Positions 10,551 to 21,571 of a stretch of 64,000 nt of DNA are shown piece by piece (within the stretch, counting starts at the first letter, position 1; the number at the start of each line of letters is the position of its first letter). Made by a program: the position numbers and the translations under genes. The notes under the pieces are model-generated. The model worked only from the letters and a program-made list of their open reading frames with translations, was not told the DNA's origin and ran no database searches. The DNA is taken from positions 2,976,001 through 3,040,000 of the forward strand of contig NZ_CP150235.1 of assembly GCF_037974355.1 (NCBI RefSeq), read 5' to 3'. The stretch comes from Paenibacillus sp. FSL R5-0517 (GTDB lineage Bacteria > Bacillota > Bacilli > Paenibacillales > Paenibacillaceae).

Positions 10551-10602
10551 ACAAAACAGAAACGTTCTGTCCGAGCCGATTGCTCTGGACAGAACGTTTT
10601 GT
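10551..10602. terminator. Bidirectional terminator between scrA and the GH5 gene
   Basis: AAACGTTCTGTCC and GGACAGAACGTTT form a perfect 13-bp stem with a 14-nt loop. A-rich and T-rich flanks allow it to serve both convergent units. Confidence 0.85.
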
Positions 10603-10643
10603 AATTCCGATGGGAAATAAGAATTTAGGAACCCTTAAAAGTG

Positions 10644-12368
10644 TTATGAAGTTACGCCAACAACACTGGTTCCATTTTTTGTGATTTTATACGTCAGCAC
10701 ATCGCCGTTCCAGAAGTGGAACTTGAGGGTGACTTCGCCATCATTGGTTTCATTAAAGAAGTTAGGTTTTAGCTCGATCACCTGACGATCGTAATCTGGG
10801 CTAAACGTGTAAGAGAACTCTTTGAACGAAGTCCAGTTCTGTGGACCGGCGTTCTCCCCGTTGGCATATGTCGCTTCCATCGTTGCCAGTTGGTTGCCGT
10901 TAAACGTAGTTGGAATGGCAAATGCACTGGTCGTACCCGTTGCATCATTTAAAGTAGGTGTGTCATATTTAATGATATTAAAGTTCCAGTCCGCACCTTG
11001 GTTGAATCCTGCTGTGAGTGTGGCATTTACGCCTAAATCACCAGAGGCTGTCAATTTGGTTAACAGATTGGATTTTAACGTAAGCACATCTTTTTTGATC
11101 GTATAGTCTTTACCTCTGACAAGAGGAGTAGTACCATTTTTCAACGAATTGAATTTGTTACCGTTCAGATTGAGTTTTACTTTTTTATCTTGAATGGTTT
11201 CATTTTGTTTAAGGTACACGAGGTCCGTTTCAGCCGTGGATGAGCGACCTGTCCAGCTTGCTTTCATCGTATCAAATAGTTCCTGATCAGACCAAGTAAA
11301 GCTTGTGCGTCCGAAGTGTTGTCCGTTATCCCACAACATCGTTGTCATCTGTTTTTGACGCAGATATTGCCCAACAAATTCGAAGAATTTCAGCTTTTCG
11401 CCTTGTTCAATGACACCTGTATGCTGGTCAAAACCAAGCAAGCCATACTCACCGACGATAACCGGAATGCCTTTGGCTGTAAAAGCATTGTATACCCGAT
11501 CGAAGGTATCGGTAATGTCTTTCTGGACTTCCTCGTTATACTTGGTGTAACCTGCAATATTCACACTGAATGGCCAGAACCCGTAATAGTGAACGGTTGC
11601 AATAATGTTGGGGTCACTCAATTTTTGAATGGTCTTATTCAGTTCATCCAGATCAGGTTGAGCGGAAGAAGTATGCATCGTTGGAAGCACAAGTGGACGT
11701 GTATCGTTGTTTCCTCCCGAAGTTCTTACAATTTTATGAAAAGAAGTATTCAACTCGTCCAGCATGCGATATCCAATAGCCGCATCTGTTGTACCTCCTT
11801 CGGAGAAGCGGGGTTCGTTAACACTTTCGAACATGAGTTTGTCGGATGCATCTTTGAACTTGTCAGCGATCTGAGTCCAAGCAGCATTGTAACGGGCAAG
11901 TACGTTGTCATGGTCTTTCTCCATGTAACTGATCCAGCGCCAGGAGTCATGGTGAAGATTGATCATGACGTAGAGATCGGCATCGAGGGCCCAGTTCACT
12001 ACTTCTTGAACCCGATTCATGTAAGCGGAATCAATTGTATAGTCGGGTGCGTCACCGATGTGAGCTTCCCAGGTCACAGGAATACGGATACTGTTGTAGC
12101 CCTCAGCTGCGATCGATTGAATTAGTTCCTTCGTAATGCGCGGATTGCCCCAGGCTGTCTCATCCTCACCAACGGCATCCAGAGAGTTACCCAGATTCCA
12201 GCCAGGCTCCATGGCGTTCACGTATGCCTGCATTTTGCTTGGCGCGGTTGAGGTACTGGCCTGTTCACTGTTGTCTGTTGCAGCGGAAGCGACAGCCGAA
12301 GAGAACAGAGACAGAATCATGGCAGTTACAAGTGTAAGAGAGAGGACCGATTTACGATTTTTTTTCAT
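10644..12368 (-). CDS. Secreted GH5 endo-beta-1,4-glucanase with X2-type module
   Basis: A 574-residue exported glycoside hydrolase. A signal peptide with a basic start (MKKNRK), hydrophobic core and AxA-type cleavage region lies at 1-31. The GH5 barrel covers about 45-370: acid/base Glu185 in SVNEPRF and nucleophile Glu307 in VIVGEYG. A module resembling CBM_X2 follows (about 375-460), then a C-terminal beta-rich carbohydrate-binding-like domain (about 465-574). Likely substrates are cellulose, beta-glucan or xyloglucan. The start at 12368 is preferred over 12374 because GGAG is 9 nt from it but only 3 nt from the outer ATG. A cre site lies about 125 bp upstream, so glucose repression is expected. 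It probably feeds the beta-glucoside uptake genes nearby. Confidence 0.88.
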   Translation of the reverse strand: MKKNRKSVLSLTLVTAMILSLFSSAVASAATDNSEQASTSTAPSKMQAYVNAMEPGWNLGNSLDAVGEDETAWGNPRITKELIQSIAAEGYNSIRIPVTWEAHIGDAPDYTIDSAYMNRVQEVVNWALDADLYVMINLHHDSWRWISYMEKDHDNVLARYNAAWTQIADKFKDASDKLMFESVNEPRFSEGGTTDAAIGYRMLDELNTSFHKIVRTSGGNNDTRPLVLPTMHTSSAQPDLDELNKTIQKLSDPNIIATVHYYGFWPFSVNIAGYTKYNEEVQKDITDTFDRVYNAFTAKGIPVIVGEYGLLGFDQHTGVIEQGEKLKFFEFVGQYLRQKQMTTMLWDNGQHFGRTSFTWSDQELFDTMKASWTGRSSTAETDLVYLKQNETIQDKKVKLNLNGNKFNSLKNGTTPLVRGKDYTIKKDVLTLKSNLLTKLTASGDLGVNATLTAGFNQGADWNFNIIKYDTPTLNDATGTTSAFAIPTTFNGNQLATMEATYANGENAGPQNWTSFKEFSYTFSPDYDRQVIELKPNFFNETNDGEVTLKFHFWNGDVLTYKITKNGTSVVGVTS

Positions 12369-12492
12369 CAACATAATCTCCTTCAGTTAGAATGGTTGAA
12401 CTTGAATAGAAGTTAAGCAACTGTGAAAATGGAGCTCAACTCAAACCAAATCATGACTTGTTCAAAAATGGGATCACCACCGAATTATGTAT

Positions 12493-12506
12493 TGAAAGCG
12501 TTTTCG
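12493..12506. promoter_or_regulatory. cre: cre site (CcpA) upstream of the GH5 gene
   Basis: TGAAAGCGTTTTCG matches the catabolite-responsive consensus TGWAANCGNTNWCA except at the last base. The 320-bp gap 12369-12688 otherwise holds the two divergent promoters, including an extended -10 (TGATATAAT, 12634-12642) facing right. Confidence 0.7.
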
Positions 12507-12688
12507 GAATTTAATATATCATGATTATATATAGGGGGATACCCGCATAATTGCAATAAAACTCATGTGATAATTAGTGATCTGATTTAGCTAGTTGATT
12601 GTGTGAAGATAATGATTTTATTTGGAATTGAGATGATATAATTGATTTTAACAATAATTAGATTCATATACTCTTGGAGGAATGTAAA

Positions 12689-13519
12689 ATGAAGCTGGAT
12701 GCACATCAACATTTCTGGGAATACAATATTGCCGAGTATGGATGGATTGGGGAAGAGATGAAAGCCATTCGTCAGTCTTTTCTCCCACATGATTTGGAAC
12801 CTATATTAACACAATCGGGGATGGACGGATGCATTGCAGTGCAAGCGAGACAATCACTGACAGAAACTGAGTGGCTTCTGCAACTGGCAGACCAATACGA
12901 GTTTATCAAAGGTGTGGTCGGATGGGTGGATCTTTGTTCGGATGATGTTCGAAATCAGCTTGAACTGCTCGCGTCCAATCCGGTTCTGAAGGGTGTGCGT
13001 CATGTCATACAGGATGAGCCTGATCTTCAGTATGTTTTGAGAGAAGATTTCCAGCGTGGGATTTCATTGCTTAAAGAGTATGATTTGGCCTATGATCTGT
13101 TGGTATCCAAGGAGCAACTGCCTTATGCCGTTGACCTGGTTAAGGCGTTTCCTGAACAGCGATTTGTACTTGATCATCTAGCCAAACCCGACATAAAATC
13201 AGGTATACTCTCACCATGGCGAGAAGCACTGGAGTCGTTGGCTGCCCAACCAAACACATATTGTAAACTTTCAGGAATAGTGACTGAAGCAGATTGGGCA
13301 AGTTGGACTCCGAGTGACTTTACATCCTATCTGAATATCGCCATAGAAGCCTTTGGTGCGGAACGGTTAATGTTTGGGTCCGATTGGCCAGTGAGTAACC
13401 TTGCGGCTTCGTATTCTGAAGTATACGGTCTCATTAAGACCCACACTCAATCCCTATCAGAGTCTGAGCAACAGATGATTCTTGGTGGGACATGTGCTGC
13501 CTTTTATCAAATATCATAA
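12689..13519 (+). CDS. Amidohydrolase-fold lactonase (COG3618 type)
   Basis: A 276-residue TIM-barrel metal-dependent hydrolase. It begins KLDAHQHFW, the HxH metal motif of the L-fuconolactonase / L-rhamnonolactonase group, and ends with the GSDWPVS segment that supplies the catalytic Asp. Such enzymes hydrolyse sugar-acid lactones in non-phosphorylated pathways for L-fucose, L-rhamnose or L-galactose. The start at 12689 follows GGAGG by 8-9 nt; the frame also opens at 12674, but that ATG overlaps the SD. No dehydrogenase or dehydratase partner is adjacent, so the substrate cannot be fixed. Proximity to the rhamnose genes (9 kb away) is only suggestive. Confidence 0.75.
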   Translation: MKLDAHQHFWEYNIAEYGWIGEEMKAIRQSFLPHDLEPILTQSGMDGCIAVQARQSLTETEWLLQLADQYEFIKGVVGWVDLCSDDVRNQLELLASNPVLKGVRHVIQDEPDLQYVLREDFQRGISLLKEYDLAYDLLVSKEQLPYAVDLVKAFPEQRFVLDHLAKPDIKSGILSPWREALESLAAQPNTYCKLSGIVTEADWASWTPSDFTSYLNIAIEAFGAERLMFGSDWPVSNLAASYSEVYGLIKTHTQSLSESEQQMILGGTCAAFYQIS

Positions 13520-13533
13520 TGGGCATTTCTTCG

Positions 13534-13581
13534 TTAAACCGGTTTCGGGAAGTTGACAACGGTTCTGATTCTTGCTAAAGT
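13534..13581 (+). promoter_or_regulatory. Promoter and cre-like site of the GH1 gene
   Basis: TTGACA (13553-13558), 17-bp spacer, TAAAGT (13576-13581). TTAAACCGGTTTCG (13534-13547), a cre-like palindrome, abuts the -35, which would let CcpA repress this promoter. Confidence 0.65.
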
Positions 13582-13605
13582 TTTATCCAATCCGCATAAT
13601 TGATC

Positions 13606-13687
13606 TGGGAATGTTACCGATATGGGCATAACCTGAGCTGGCTTGTTTACACGTAATCGTGTACCTAGGCTGGTTCGGGTTTTTTCT
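13606..13687 (+). promoter_or_regulatory. RAT 1 and overlapping terminator (LicT-type antitermination)
   Basis: GGGAATGTTACCGATATGGG with the following CATAACCTGAGC (13608-13638) fits the ribonucleic antiterminator target of LicT/SacT proteins. It overlaps the 5' arm of a long imperfect hairpin ending in T6 (to 13687). Bound LicT would stabilise the RAT and allow read-through into the GH1 gene. Confidence 0.8.
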
Positions 13688-13855
13688 ATTTAAGCTGAAC
13701 AACCGATTTTACACGAGACGACTACGCGGCCAGAACAATCTTCCAATCGCTGTTATCCTCAGATTTTTTCTGTCCTCTCCGTTTATGTGTAATTGTGCAG
13801 TTCAACTTAAATATTTTGTCTTTTTAATATTCTAACGATTTGAGCGGATAGCTGA

Positions 13856-15325
<1,470 letters not shown>

Positions 15326-15384
15326 TTTATACTTTTCTGAATTAAAATGGTCTTGAACTGCAATAAAACATCGGAAGTTTCATC

Positions 15385-15611
15385 TATATCAATTGAACTA
15401 AACATTTACACAAAACGGAGAGGACAGAAAAAAGCTGGAGAAGCGAAGCTAAAAGCTTTCAATGGAAAGCCACTTCGTGAGTATCAACTCGCTTTATCCC
15501 CGGATTTTCCCTTTAGCAAGTGAATCAAAAAAATCAGGGGGTAACAGCGATCGGAAGGTTGTTCTGTCATCGGAGTAGCTAGTGTAAATATTCTCTAGTT
15601 CAATTGATATA
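15385..15611. repeat. Short inverted-terminal-repeat element, copy B (intact)
   Basis: 227 bp bounded by perfect 16-bp terminal repeats: TATATCAATTGAACTA on the left and its exact reverse complement on the right. The inner halves continue the symmetry with ATTTACAC / GTGTAAAT. The centre is GC-richer and holds further small hairpins. There is no ORF. It lies between the GH1 gene and the licT promoter. It has the look of a MITE or a mobile RNA-hairpin element. Confidence 0.8.
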
Positions 15612-15639
15612 ACCACGGAACTTCCGTTTGTTCCCACAT

Positions 15640-15676
15640 TGAAAGCGTTGACATATAGTCAGGTTCGCGCTATACT
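15640..15676 (+). promoter_or_regulatory. licT promoter fused with a cre site
   Basis: TGAAAGCGTTGACA (15640-15653) is a perfect cre match. Its last six bases are the -35 TTGACA. A 17-bp spacer leads to TATACT (15671-15676). CcpA bound to cre would occlude the -35 directly. Confidence 0.85.
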
Positions 15677-15697
15677 TGACGCAATTATATCGTTTCT

Positions 15698-15789
15698 GGG
15701 ATTGTTACTACTCGAAGTAGGCAAAACCTAAGCACCAAAAAAGCAGACCACCATGTCTTGTTTATTTTGTGATGCTTCAGGTTTTTTTT
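15698..15789 (+). promoter_or_regulatory. RAT 2 and overlapping terminator ahead of licT
   Basis: GGGATTGTTACTACTCGAAG with the following TAGGCAAAACCTAAGC (15698-15733) is a near-consensus RAT. Its end (AACCTAAGCA) is also the 5' arm of a hairpin closed by TGCTTCAGGTT and T8. LicT thus controls its own synthesis by antitermination. Confidence 0.85.
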
Positions 15790-15848
15790 GTATGCCCAAA
15801 AGACGATGTATAACTGCCAAGAGAGTGGAACGTGACGGGGGGATTGAA

Positions 15849-16679
15849 GTGAAAATAGCAAAGGTTATCAACAATAACGTCATTAGCATCTATCAGGCGG
15901 ATGGAGCAGAGCTTGTGGTGATGGGACGTGGGATTGCCTTTAAGAAAAAGCCGGGGGATAAAGTAGACGAGACCCGCATCCAAAAAGTATTTGCATTGAA
16001 AAACAAACAGACATCCGATAATTTCAAAATGCTGCTGCGTGAAGTTCCGATGGAACTGATTGAAATTGTGGAAGAGATCATCACGTATGCGCGTGAGAAT
16101 CTCGGCCGAAAGCTCAATGAGAACATCTATGTGTCCCTTACGGACCATATTAACTTCGCCATCGAACGTTATCGGGAAGGCGTGGAGATCAAGAACGCAT
16201 TAATGTGGGAGATCAAGCAGTTGTACAAGCCTGAATTCGAGCTGGGTCTGAAGACACTGGAACAGATCAACACTCGCATGAATATTGAACTTCCACCAGA
16301 TGAAGCCGCGTTTATTGCCCTTCATATTGTCAACGCAGAGATGAACGAAGAAGTCATTACAACGATGAACATTACGAAGTTTATTCAGCAAATTATTAAT
16401 ATAGCGAAATATCATTTCAAAATGGAATTTGATGAGGATTCTCTCAGTTATTTTCGCTTTATTACACATTTGAAGTTTTTCTCTCAGCGAGTGCTCAGTG
16501 GTACGCATTACGACAACAACTATGATCATTTCTATGACATGATTAAGGAGAAGCATCCTGATGCCGCAGCGTGTGCGGAGAAGATTGAGTTGTTTGTCAA
16601 AAAAGAGTACAACCATGAGCTGACCAATGAAGAAAAGTTGTATCTGACAGTTCATATCGAACGAGTGGTTAATCGATAA
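15849..16679 (+). CDS. licT: LicT/BglG-type transcriptional antiterminator
   Basis: A 276-residue RNA-binding antiterminator. Residues 1-55 are the CAT RNA-binding domain (KIAKVINNNVISI, VVMGRGIAFKKKPGD); two PTS-regulation domains follow (about 65-170 and 171-276), with histidines in TDHINFAIERY and FIALHIVNAE. When substrate is transported, BglP no longer phosphorylates PRD1, and the protein dimerises on RAT RNA. The start is GTG at 15849, 6 nt after GGGGGGA, because LicT proteins begin at this KIAKVINN segment; the 32 codons open upstream lie inside the terminator. Three RATs in this window are its obvious targets. Confidence 0.92.
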   Translation: MKIAKVINNNVISIYQADGAELVVMGRGIAFKKKPGDKVDETRIQKVFALKNKQTSDNFKMLLREVPMELIEIVEEIITYARENLGRKLNENIYVSLTDHINFAIERYREGVEIKNALMWEIKQLYKPEFELGLKTLEQINTRMNIELPPDEAAFIALHIVNAEMNEEVITTMNITKFIQQIINIAKYHFKMEFDEDSLSYFRFITHLKFFSQRVLSGTHYDNNYDHFYDMIKEKHPDAAACAEKIELFVKKEYNHELTNEEKLYLTVHIERVVNR

Positions 16680-16689
16680 TATTTAAATG

Positions 16690-16719
16690 TTGACAAAAAT
16701 GGTTTAATTATAATAATAT
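16690..16719 (+). promoter_or_regulatory. Probable bglP promoter
   Basis: TTGACA (16690-16695) with TAATAT at 16714-16719 (18-bp spacer); the AT-rich stretch offers other -10 choices. Confidence 0.5.
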
Positions 16720-16750
16720 GTGATTAACAGGAATTGAATACGATTTAACT

Positions 16751-16842
16751 GGGATTGTTACTGGTTATGCAGGCAAAACCTAAGTCATGAGAAGGTCAGG
16801 ACCATTGTGTCAGTGTCCCCTTACTCAAGGCTTAGGTTTTTT
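16751..16842 (+). promoter_or_regulatory. RAT 3 and overlapping terminator ahead of bglP
   Basis: GGGATTGTTACTGGTTATGC with the following AGGCAAAACCTAAGTC is the best RAT of the three and very close to the Bacillus licS/bglP consensus. Its AACCTAAG end pairs with CTTAGGTT at 16831-16838, followed by T-rich sequence. Confidence 0.88.
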
Positions 16843-16875
16843 GTGTGCAAAAAAATCGGTAAAGGGCCTGTTTGA

Positions 16876-18789
<1,914 letters not shown>

Positions 18790-18834
18790 AGTAGATTAGA
18801 TGCAAAATCAGTGTTTTAGGTTTTCATGGTTCCG

Positions 18835-18863
18835 TTGACAGGGTGGAATTGGAAATTTATAAT
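18835..18863 (+). promoter_or_regulatory. Consensus promoter of the ABC-F leader
   Basis: TTGACA (18835-18840), exactly 17 bp, TATAAT (18858-18863). Both hexamers match the sigma-A consensus perfectly. Such a strong promoter is typical of genes held off by attenuation. Confidence 0.9.
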
Positions 18864-18910
18864 TGGAATTGTACATCTATTACCTGATAATGAAAGGTGG
18901 ATTATTGAAC

Positions 18911-18955
18911 ATGACGAATGCGATGAGACTGCGTTTCTTTCCTTTGAATCGGTAA
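18911..18955 (+). CDS. Leader peptide 1 of the ABC-F gene
   Basis: A 14-codon ORF, MTNAMRLRFFPLNR, with AAAGGTGG 10 nt upstream. The MRLR core is the Arg-X-Arg macrolide-arrest motif and strongly resembles the ErmD leader peptide (MTHSMRLR...). CCTTTGAA at its 3' end (18941-18948) pairs with TTCAAAGG (18965-18972). A stalled ribosome would free the latter, whose CAAAGGC (18967-18973) can pair with GCCTTTG (19077-19083) in the terminator loop and 5' arm. After TAA the frame continues as LNTFKGSDR to a TAG at 18983. Translation is inferred, not shown. Confidence 0.85.
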   Translation: MTNAMRLRFFPLNR

Positions 18956-19069
18956 TTGAATACGTTCAAAGGCTCTGACCGTTAGTTCAGAGTAAACGGG
19001 ATCAGTCTGTCATTTTCAATTATCCTGACCTTATATACATGGTTTAACTTGTATTCTCGTTTACATTGG

Positions 19070-19097
19070 ATCACAGGCCTTTGGTCTGTGATTTTTT
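19070..19097 (+). terminator. Attenuator terminator of the ABC-F leader
   Basis: A 10-bp stem, ATCACAGGCC/GGTCTGTGAT (one G-U), with a TTT loop and T6. It lies 115 bp after leader peptide 1 and 170 bp before the gene, so it must be read through for expression. Confidence 0.88.
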
Positions 19098-19161
19098 GGT
19101 TTACTTATCACGAGTCTGAGCCGATATGATGCTCAATAGAGACCTCAGGAGGTACACCGCT

Positions 19162-19185
19162 ATGATGACATTACTATTCTATTGA
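19162..19185 (+). CDS. Leader peptide 2 of the ABC-F gene
   Basis: A seven-codon ORF, MMTLLFY, with a perfect AGGAGG 9-12 nt upstream. Its 3' end (19179-19193) is segment 1 of a hairpin set that reaches to the SD of the ABC-F gene. Position and pairing match translation-attenuation leaders of erm genes. Confidence 0.75.
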   Translation: MMTLLFY

Positions 19186-19262
19186 TACGAGCTGGCACGA
19201 TAAGCTCGTATCGATAGAAGTGTTCTTCGCTATCGATACGAAATAATTCTTATTTCGGAGGT
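19179..19262 (+). promoter_or_regulatory. Translation attenuator with mutually exclusive hairpins
   Basis: Segment 1 (19179-19193) pairs with segment 2 (19203-19217) over 15 bp with one wobble. Part of segment 2 (19207-19217) can instead pair with segment 3 (19230-19240) over 11 perfect bp. CGAAATAA (19239-19246) pairs with TTATTTCG (19250-19257), which touches the first base of the SD GGAGGT (19257-19262). A ribosome paused on leader 2 would free segment 2, favour 2:3 and open the SD, as in ermC. Confidence 0.8.
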
Positions 19263-19269
19263 AGCGAAT

Positions 19270-20739
19270 ATGGAAAAGATATGTTTTGAATTAGTGCAGG
19301 TTGAAATGACCTATATGGATAAAGCAGTTCTGAACATTGAGCGACTGGCCGTGCATCAACTGGATCGCATCGGTGTAGTGGGTGGTAATGGTCAGGGTAA
19401 AAGTACATTATTGAAACTCATTGCGGGACAGATCCAGCCAACAGCCGGAAAGGTAAAACGTTACGCAGAGTTTGGTTACATGGAACAAGTAGAACCACCC
19501 CAGCCAAACGAAAATCTGGAGGTTGACGGGGCTTTACTCAGCAAATTGGCGATTCCTCAACATGATAAATCATGGAGTGGCGGAGAACAGACCCGTTTGA
19601 AACTGGCTCAATTGTTCACTCATTACCATGAAGTATTATTACTGGATGAACCCACAACCCATCTGGACCAAGAGGGCATTACATTTTTACTGGATGAATT
19701 GCGGTATTACTATGGGGCAATCGTGCTGATCAGTCATGACCGTGCGGTTCTGGATGAACTGGTGACCACGATCTGGGAAATTCATCAGGGAGAAGTCCAC
19801 GTATATACCGGTAACTATAGTGATTATCAGGAACAGAAGAGGCTGGAGCGTGAACAGCAACACCTGGCCCATGAACAATTCTCCAAAGAGAAAAGAAGAT
19901 TGGAGCTGGCCGCCCAGGAAAAGATGAAGAAAGCCGAGAAAATAACGCAGGCTGGAAACATGTCCAAAAAAGAATCCAAGGCAAAAGCAAACCGCATGTT
20001 TGAGACCAAATCCAAAGGTACCAGTCAAAAAGCAGTGCATCGTGCTGCTAAAGCGATTCAACAACGCATGCAACAACTTCAAGAGGTGAGTGCGGTGCAG
20101 GAGGATCGACCGATTATCTTCCGTCAGCCGAAGACATTGGAGTTACACAACCGATTTCCAATTATGGCAGATCGCCTTACACTTGAAGTGGGTGGAAACA
20201 TATTATTGGAGGATGCAAGTTTTCAAATTCCGTTAAAACAAAAAATAGCGATAACCGGAACCAATGGCAGCGGGAAAAGCACATTGCTTAACCATGTTTT
20301 CCGTGCTGGAGATGGAATCACGATGTCTCCAAAAGCAAAGATCGGTTATTTTCAGCAAATGAGCTATCGTTTCACGATGAAAGATACTGTATTACAATTT
20401 CTGAAAAATCGTTCGGAATATGAGGAATCAGAGCTTAGAAGTGCGTTGCACGCGATGCAGTTTACAGGGAATGACTTGCTCAAGAATGTGGGAACATTAA
20501 GTGGAGGAGAAGCGATTCGTCTTCAATTATGTTATTTGTTTCTTGGGCAATATAACATTCTATTGTTGGATGAGCCGACGAATTTTCTTGATATGCATGC
20601 CTTGGAAGCGTTGGAGCGTTTTATCAAGGCGTATGAAGGAACGATTCTCTATGTATCTCATGACCAGAGGTTTGTTGAAAATACAGCGGATCAACAATTT
20701 CAGATTGCGGAGCGTCAATTAATTCGGGTGAATATATAA
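19270..20739 (+). CDS. ABC-F ribosomal protection protein
   Basis: A 489-residue cytosolic protein with two ATP-binding cassettes and no membrane segments. NBD1 has Walker A GGNGQGKST (38-46), signature SGGEQ (103-107) and LLLDEP (123-128). A long, highly charged linker (about 185-290) corresponds to the antibiotic-resistance domain that reaches the peptidyl-transferase centre. NBD2 has GTNGSGKST, TLSGGE and LLLDEPTNFLD. Length and short linker fit the Vga/Lsa/Msr/VmlR resistance group rather than housekeeping Ettp-, Uup- or YkpA-type proteins. Two upstream attenuators imply induction by ribosome-targeting drugs. The macrolide-type leader suggests macrolides as inducer; which drugs it protects against cannot be read from sequence. 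The start ATG follows CGGAGGT by 7-8 nt. Confidence 0.88.
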   Translation: MEKICFELVQVEMTYMDKAVLNIERLAVHQLDRIGVVGGNGQGKSTLLKLIAGQIQPTAGKVKRYAEFGYMEQVEPPQPNENLEVDGALLSKLAIPQHDKSWSGGEQTRLKLAQLFTHYHEVLLLDEPTTHLDQEGITFLLDELRYYYGAIVLISHDRAVLDELVTTIWEIHQGEVHVYTGNYSDYQEQKRLEREQQHLAHEQFSKEKRRLELAAQEKMKKAEKITQAGNMSKKESKAKANRMFETKSKGTSQKAVHRAAKAIQQRMQQLQEVSAVQEDRPIIFRQPKTLELHNRFPIMADRLTLEVGGNILLEDASFQIPLKQKIAITGTNGSGKSTLLNHVFRAGDGITMSPKAKIGYFQQMSYRFTMKDTVLQFLKNRSEYEESELRSALHAMQFTGNDLLKNVGTLSGGEAIRLQLCYLFLGQYNILLLDEPTNFLDMHALEALERFIKAYEGTILYVSHDQRFVENTADQQFQIAERQLIRVNI

Positions 20740-20788
20740 GTTGAACTAAAAAAATATTTACACTGGACACTTCCATGACAGAACAACC
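20734..20788. repeat. Repeat-element fragment, copy C (reverse orientation)
   Basis: ATATAAGTTGAACTA, then ATATTTACAC and a CATGACAGAACAACC block match the reverse complement of the right end of copy B. Only about 55 bp remain. The terminal repeat begins inside the last codons of the ABC-F gene and includes its stop codon. Confidence 0.65.
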
Positions 20789-20791
20789 AAC

Positions 20792-20826
20792 AAAAACAGC
20801 CAAAGAGATTTTGGCTGTTTTTGTTT
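20792..20826. terminator. Bidirectional terminator between the ABC-F gene and bioY
   Basis: AAAAACAGCCAAA pairs perfectly with TTTGGCTGTTTTT across a short loop; A- and T-tracts serve both directions. Confidence 0.85.
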
Positions 20827-20868
20827 TAGAATATGGATGCTCGTGATTCAATAGGATATGTAGATTCA

Positions 20869-21459
20869 TTAAGAATCGATTTTTACAACCGTTGAATGCA
20901 TGTTACCTGTAAGACGTTGAGGTGGAAATACCATGCGTACGGGTGCGATGATGATCGTGGCAAATACCGCTTTGATCAGATCACCAATAATGTAAGGATA
21001 GAATCCTTGAATCATGGCCTCGGGCAAGGACATTTTGTATGCATAAGCCAGCCAGGGAACGCCTGAGACATAATTTAATAGTGAACCAAATAATTCAATG
21101 ATGATAAACGCAAAAATAAAACCTTTAAACCCTTGGATTCTCACTTTGGAGAGGAACAAACCGATCAGGAGTGCGGAAAAGGGCCAGATTACAACATATC
21201 CCCCGGTCGGACCTAAGAGAACAGCAAGACCACCAGTTCCATGTAGAAGTGGGAAGCCTAGTGCTGTCAGCACAACAACGAGAGCAATACTTAAGAACCC
21301 ATACAACGGACCAAGTAACCCTCCGGCCAGCATAACAGCCAAGGTTTGTAATGTTATGGGTACTGGGGAAAAGCCAATAGGAATGCTTATGTAACCAAAA
21401 AGTACTAATATTGCGGCCATAAGGGCGCTGAATACAATGCCTCGCAAAGATAATTTCAT
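20869..21459 (-). CDS. bioY: Biotin transporter S component
   Basis: A 196-residue membrane protein with about six transmembrane helices. The segments GFSPVPITLQTLAVMLAG and GGYVVIWP are characteristic of BioY. It binds biotin and works with an ECF energising module; the genes for ATPases and EcfT are divergently transcribed 112 bp away. The shared intergenic region contains a BirA-type operator, so biotin repletion should shut both units. GAGAGGA lies upstream of the ATG. Confidence 0.92.
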   Translation of the reverse strand: MKLSLRGIVFSALMAAILVLFGYISIPIGFSPVPITLQTLAVMLAGGLLGPLYGFLSIALVVVLTALGFPLLHGTGGLAVLLGPTGGYVVIWPFSALLIGLFLSKVRIQGFKGFIFAFIIIELFGSLLNYVSGVPWLAYAYKMSLPEAMIQGFYPYIIGDLIKAVFATIIIAPVRMVFPPQRLTGNMHSTVVKIDS

Positions 21460-21492
21460 GTTTGAACAATCCTCTCCATTTTGGTAATATGA

Positions 21493-21524
21493 TTGTTAAC
21501 CAATTATATAAATGTGGTTGACGA
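21493..21524. promoter_or_regulatory. BirA-type biotin operator
   Basis: TTGTTAACCA and TGGTTGACGA form an inverted repeat (two mismatches) separated by 12 bp, the layout of Firmicute BirA boxes. It lies between bioY and the divergent ECF genes and overlaps a TTGACG -35 candidate (21519-21524) facing right. Confidence 0.8.
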
Positions 21525-21571
21525 TTAGGATCGTACCACATAAAAATAGAAAGGGAAAGGACTAATTTACG

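Noticed and set aside
11316-12125. 269-residue forward frame inside the GH5 gene
   Set aside because: Antisense shadow of a gene with full catalytic motifs; no SD and no recognisable domain.
15753-15848. 32 extra N-terminal codons of licT
   Set aside because: They lie in the terminator hairpin and do not resemble LicT; the GTG at 15849 has a good SD.
16735-16743. TTGAATACG upstream of RAT 3, part of the motif shared by the two antibiotic-type leaders
   Set aside because: It is not preceded by TAA or a leader ORF and sits in a normal LicT-controlled leader; a 9-base match is expected by chance.
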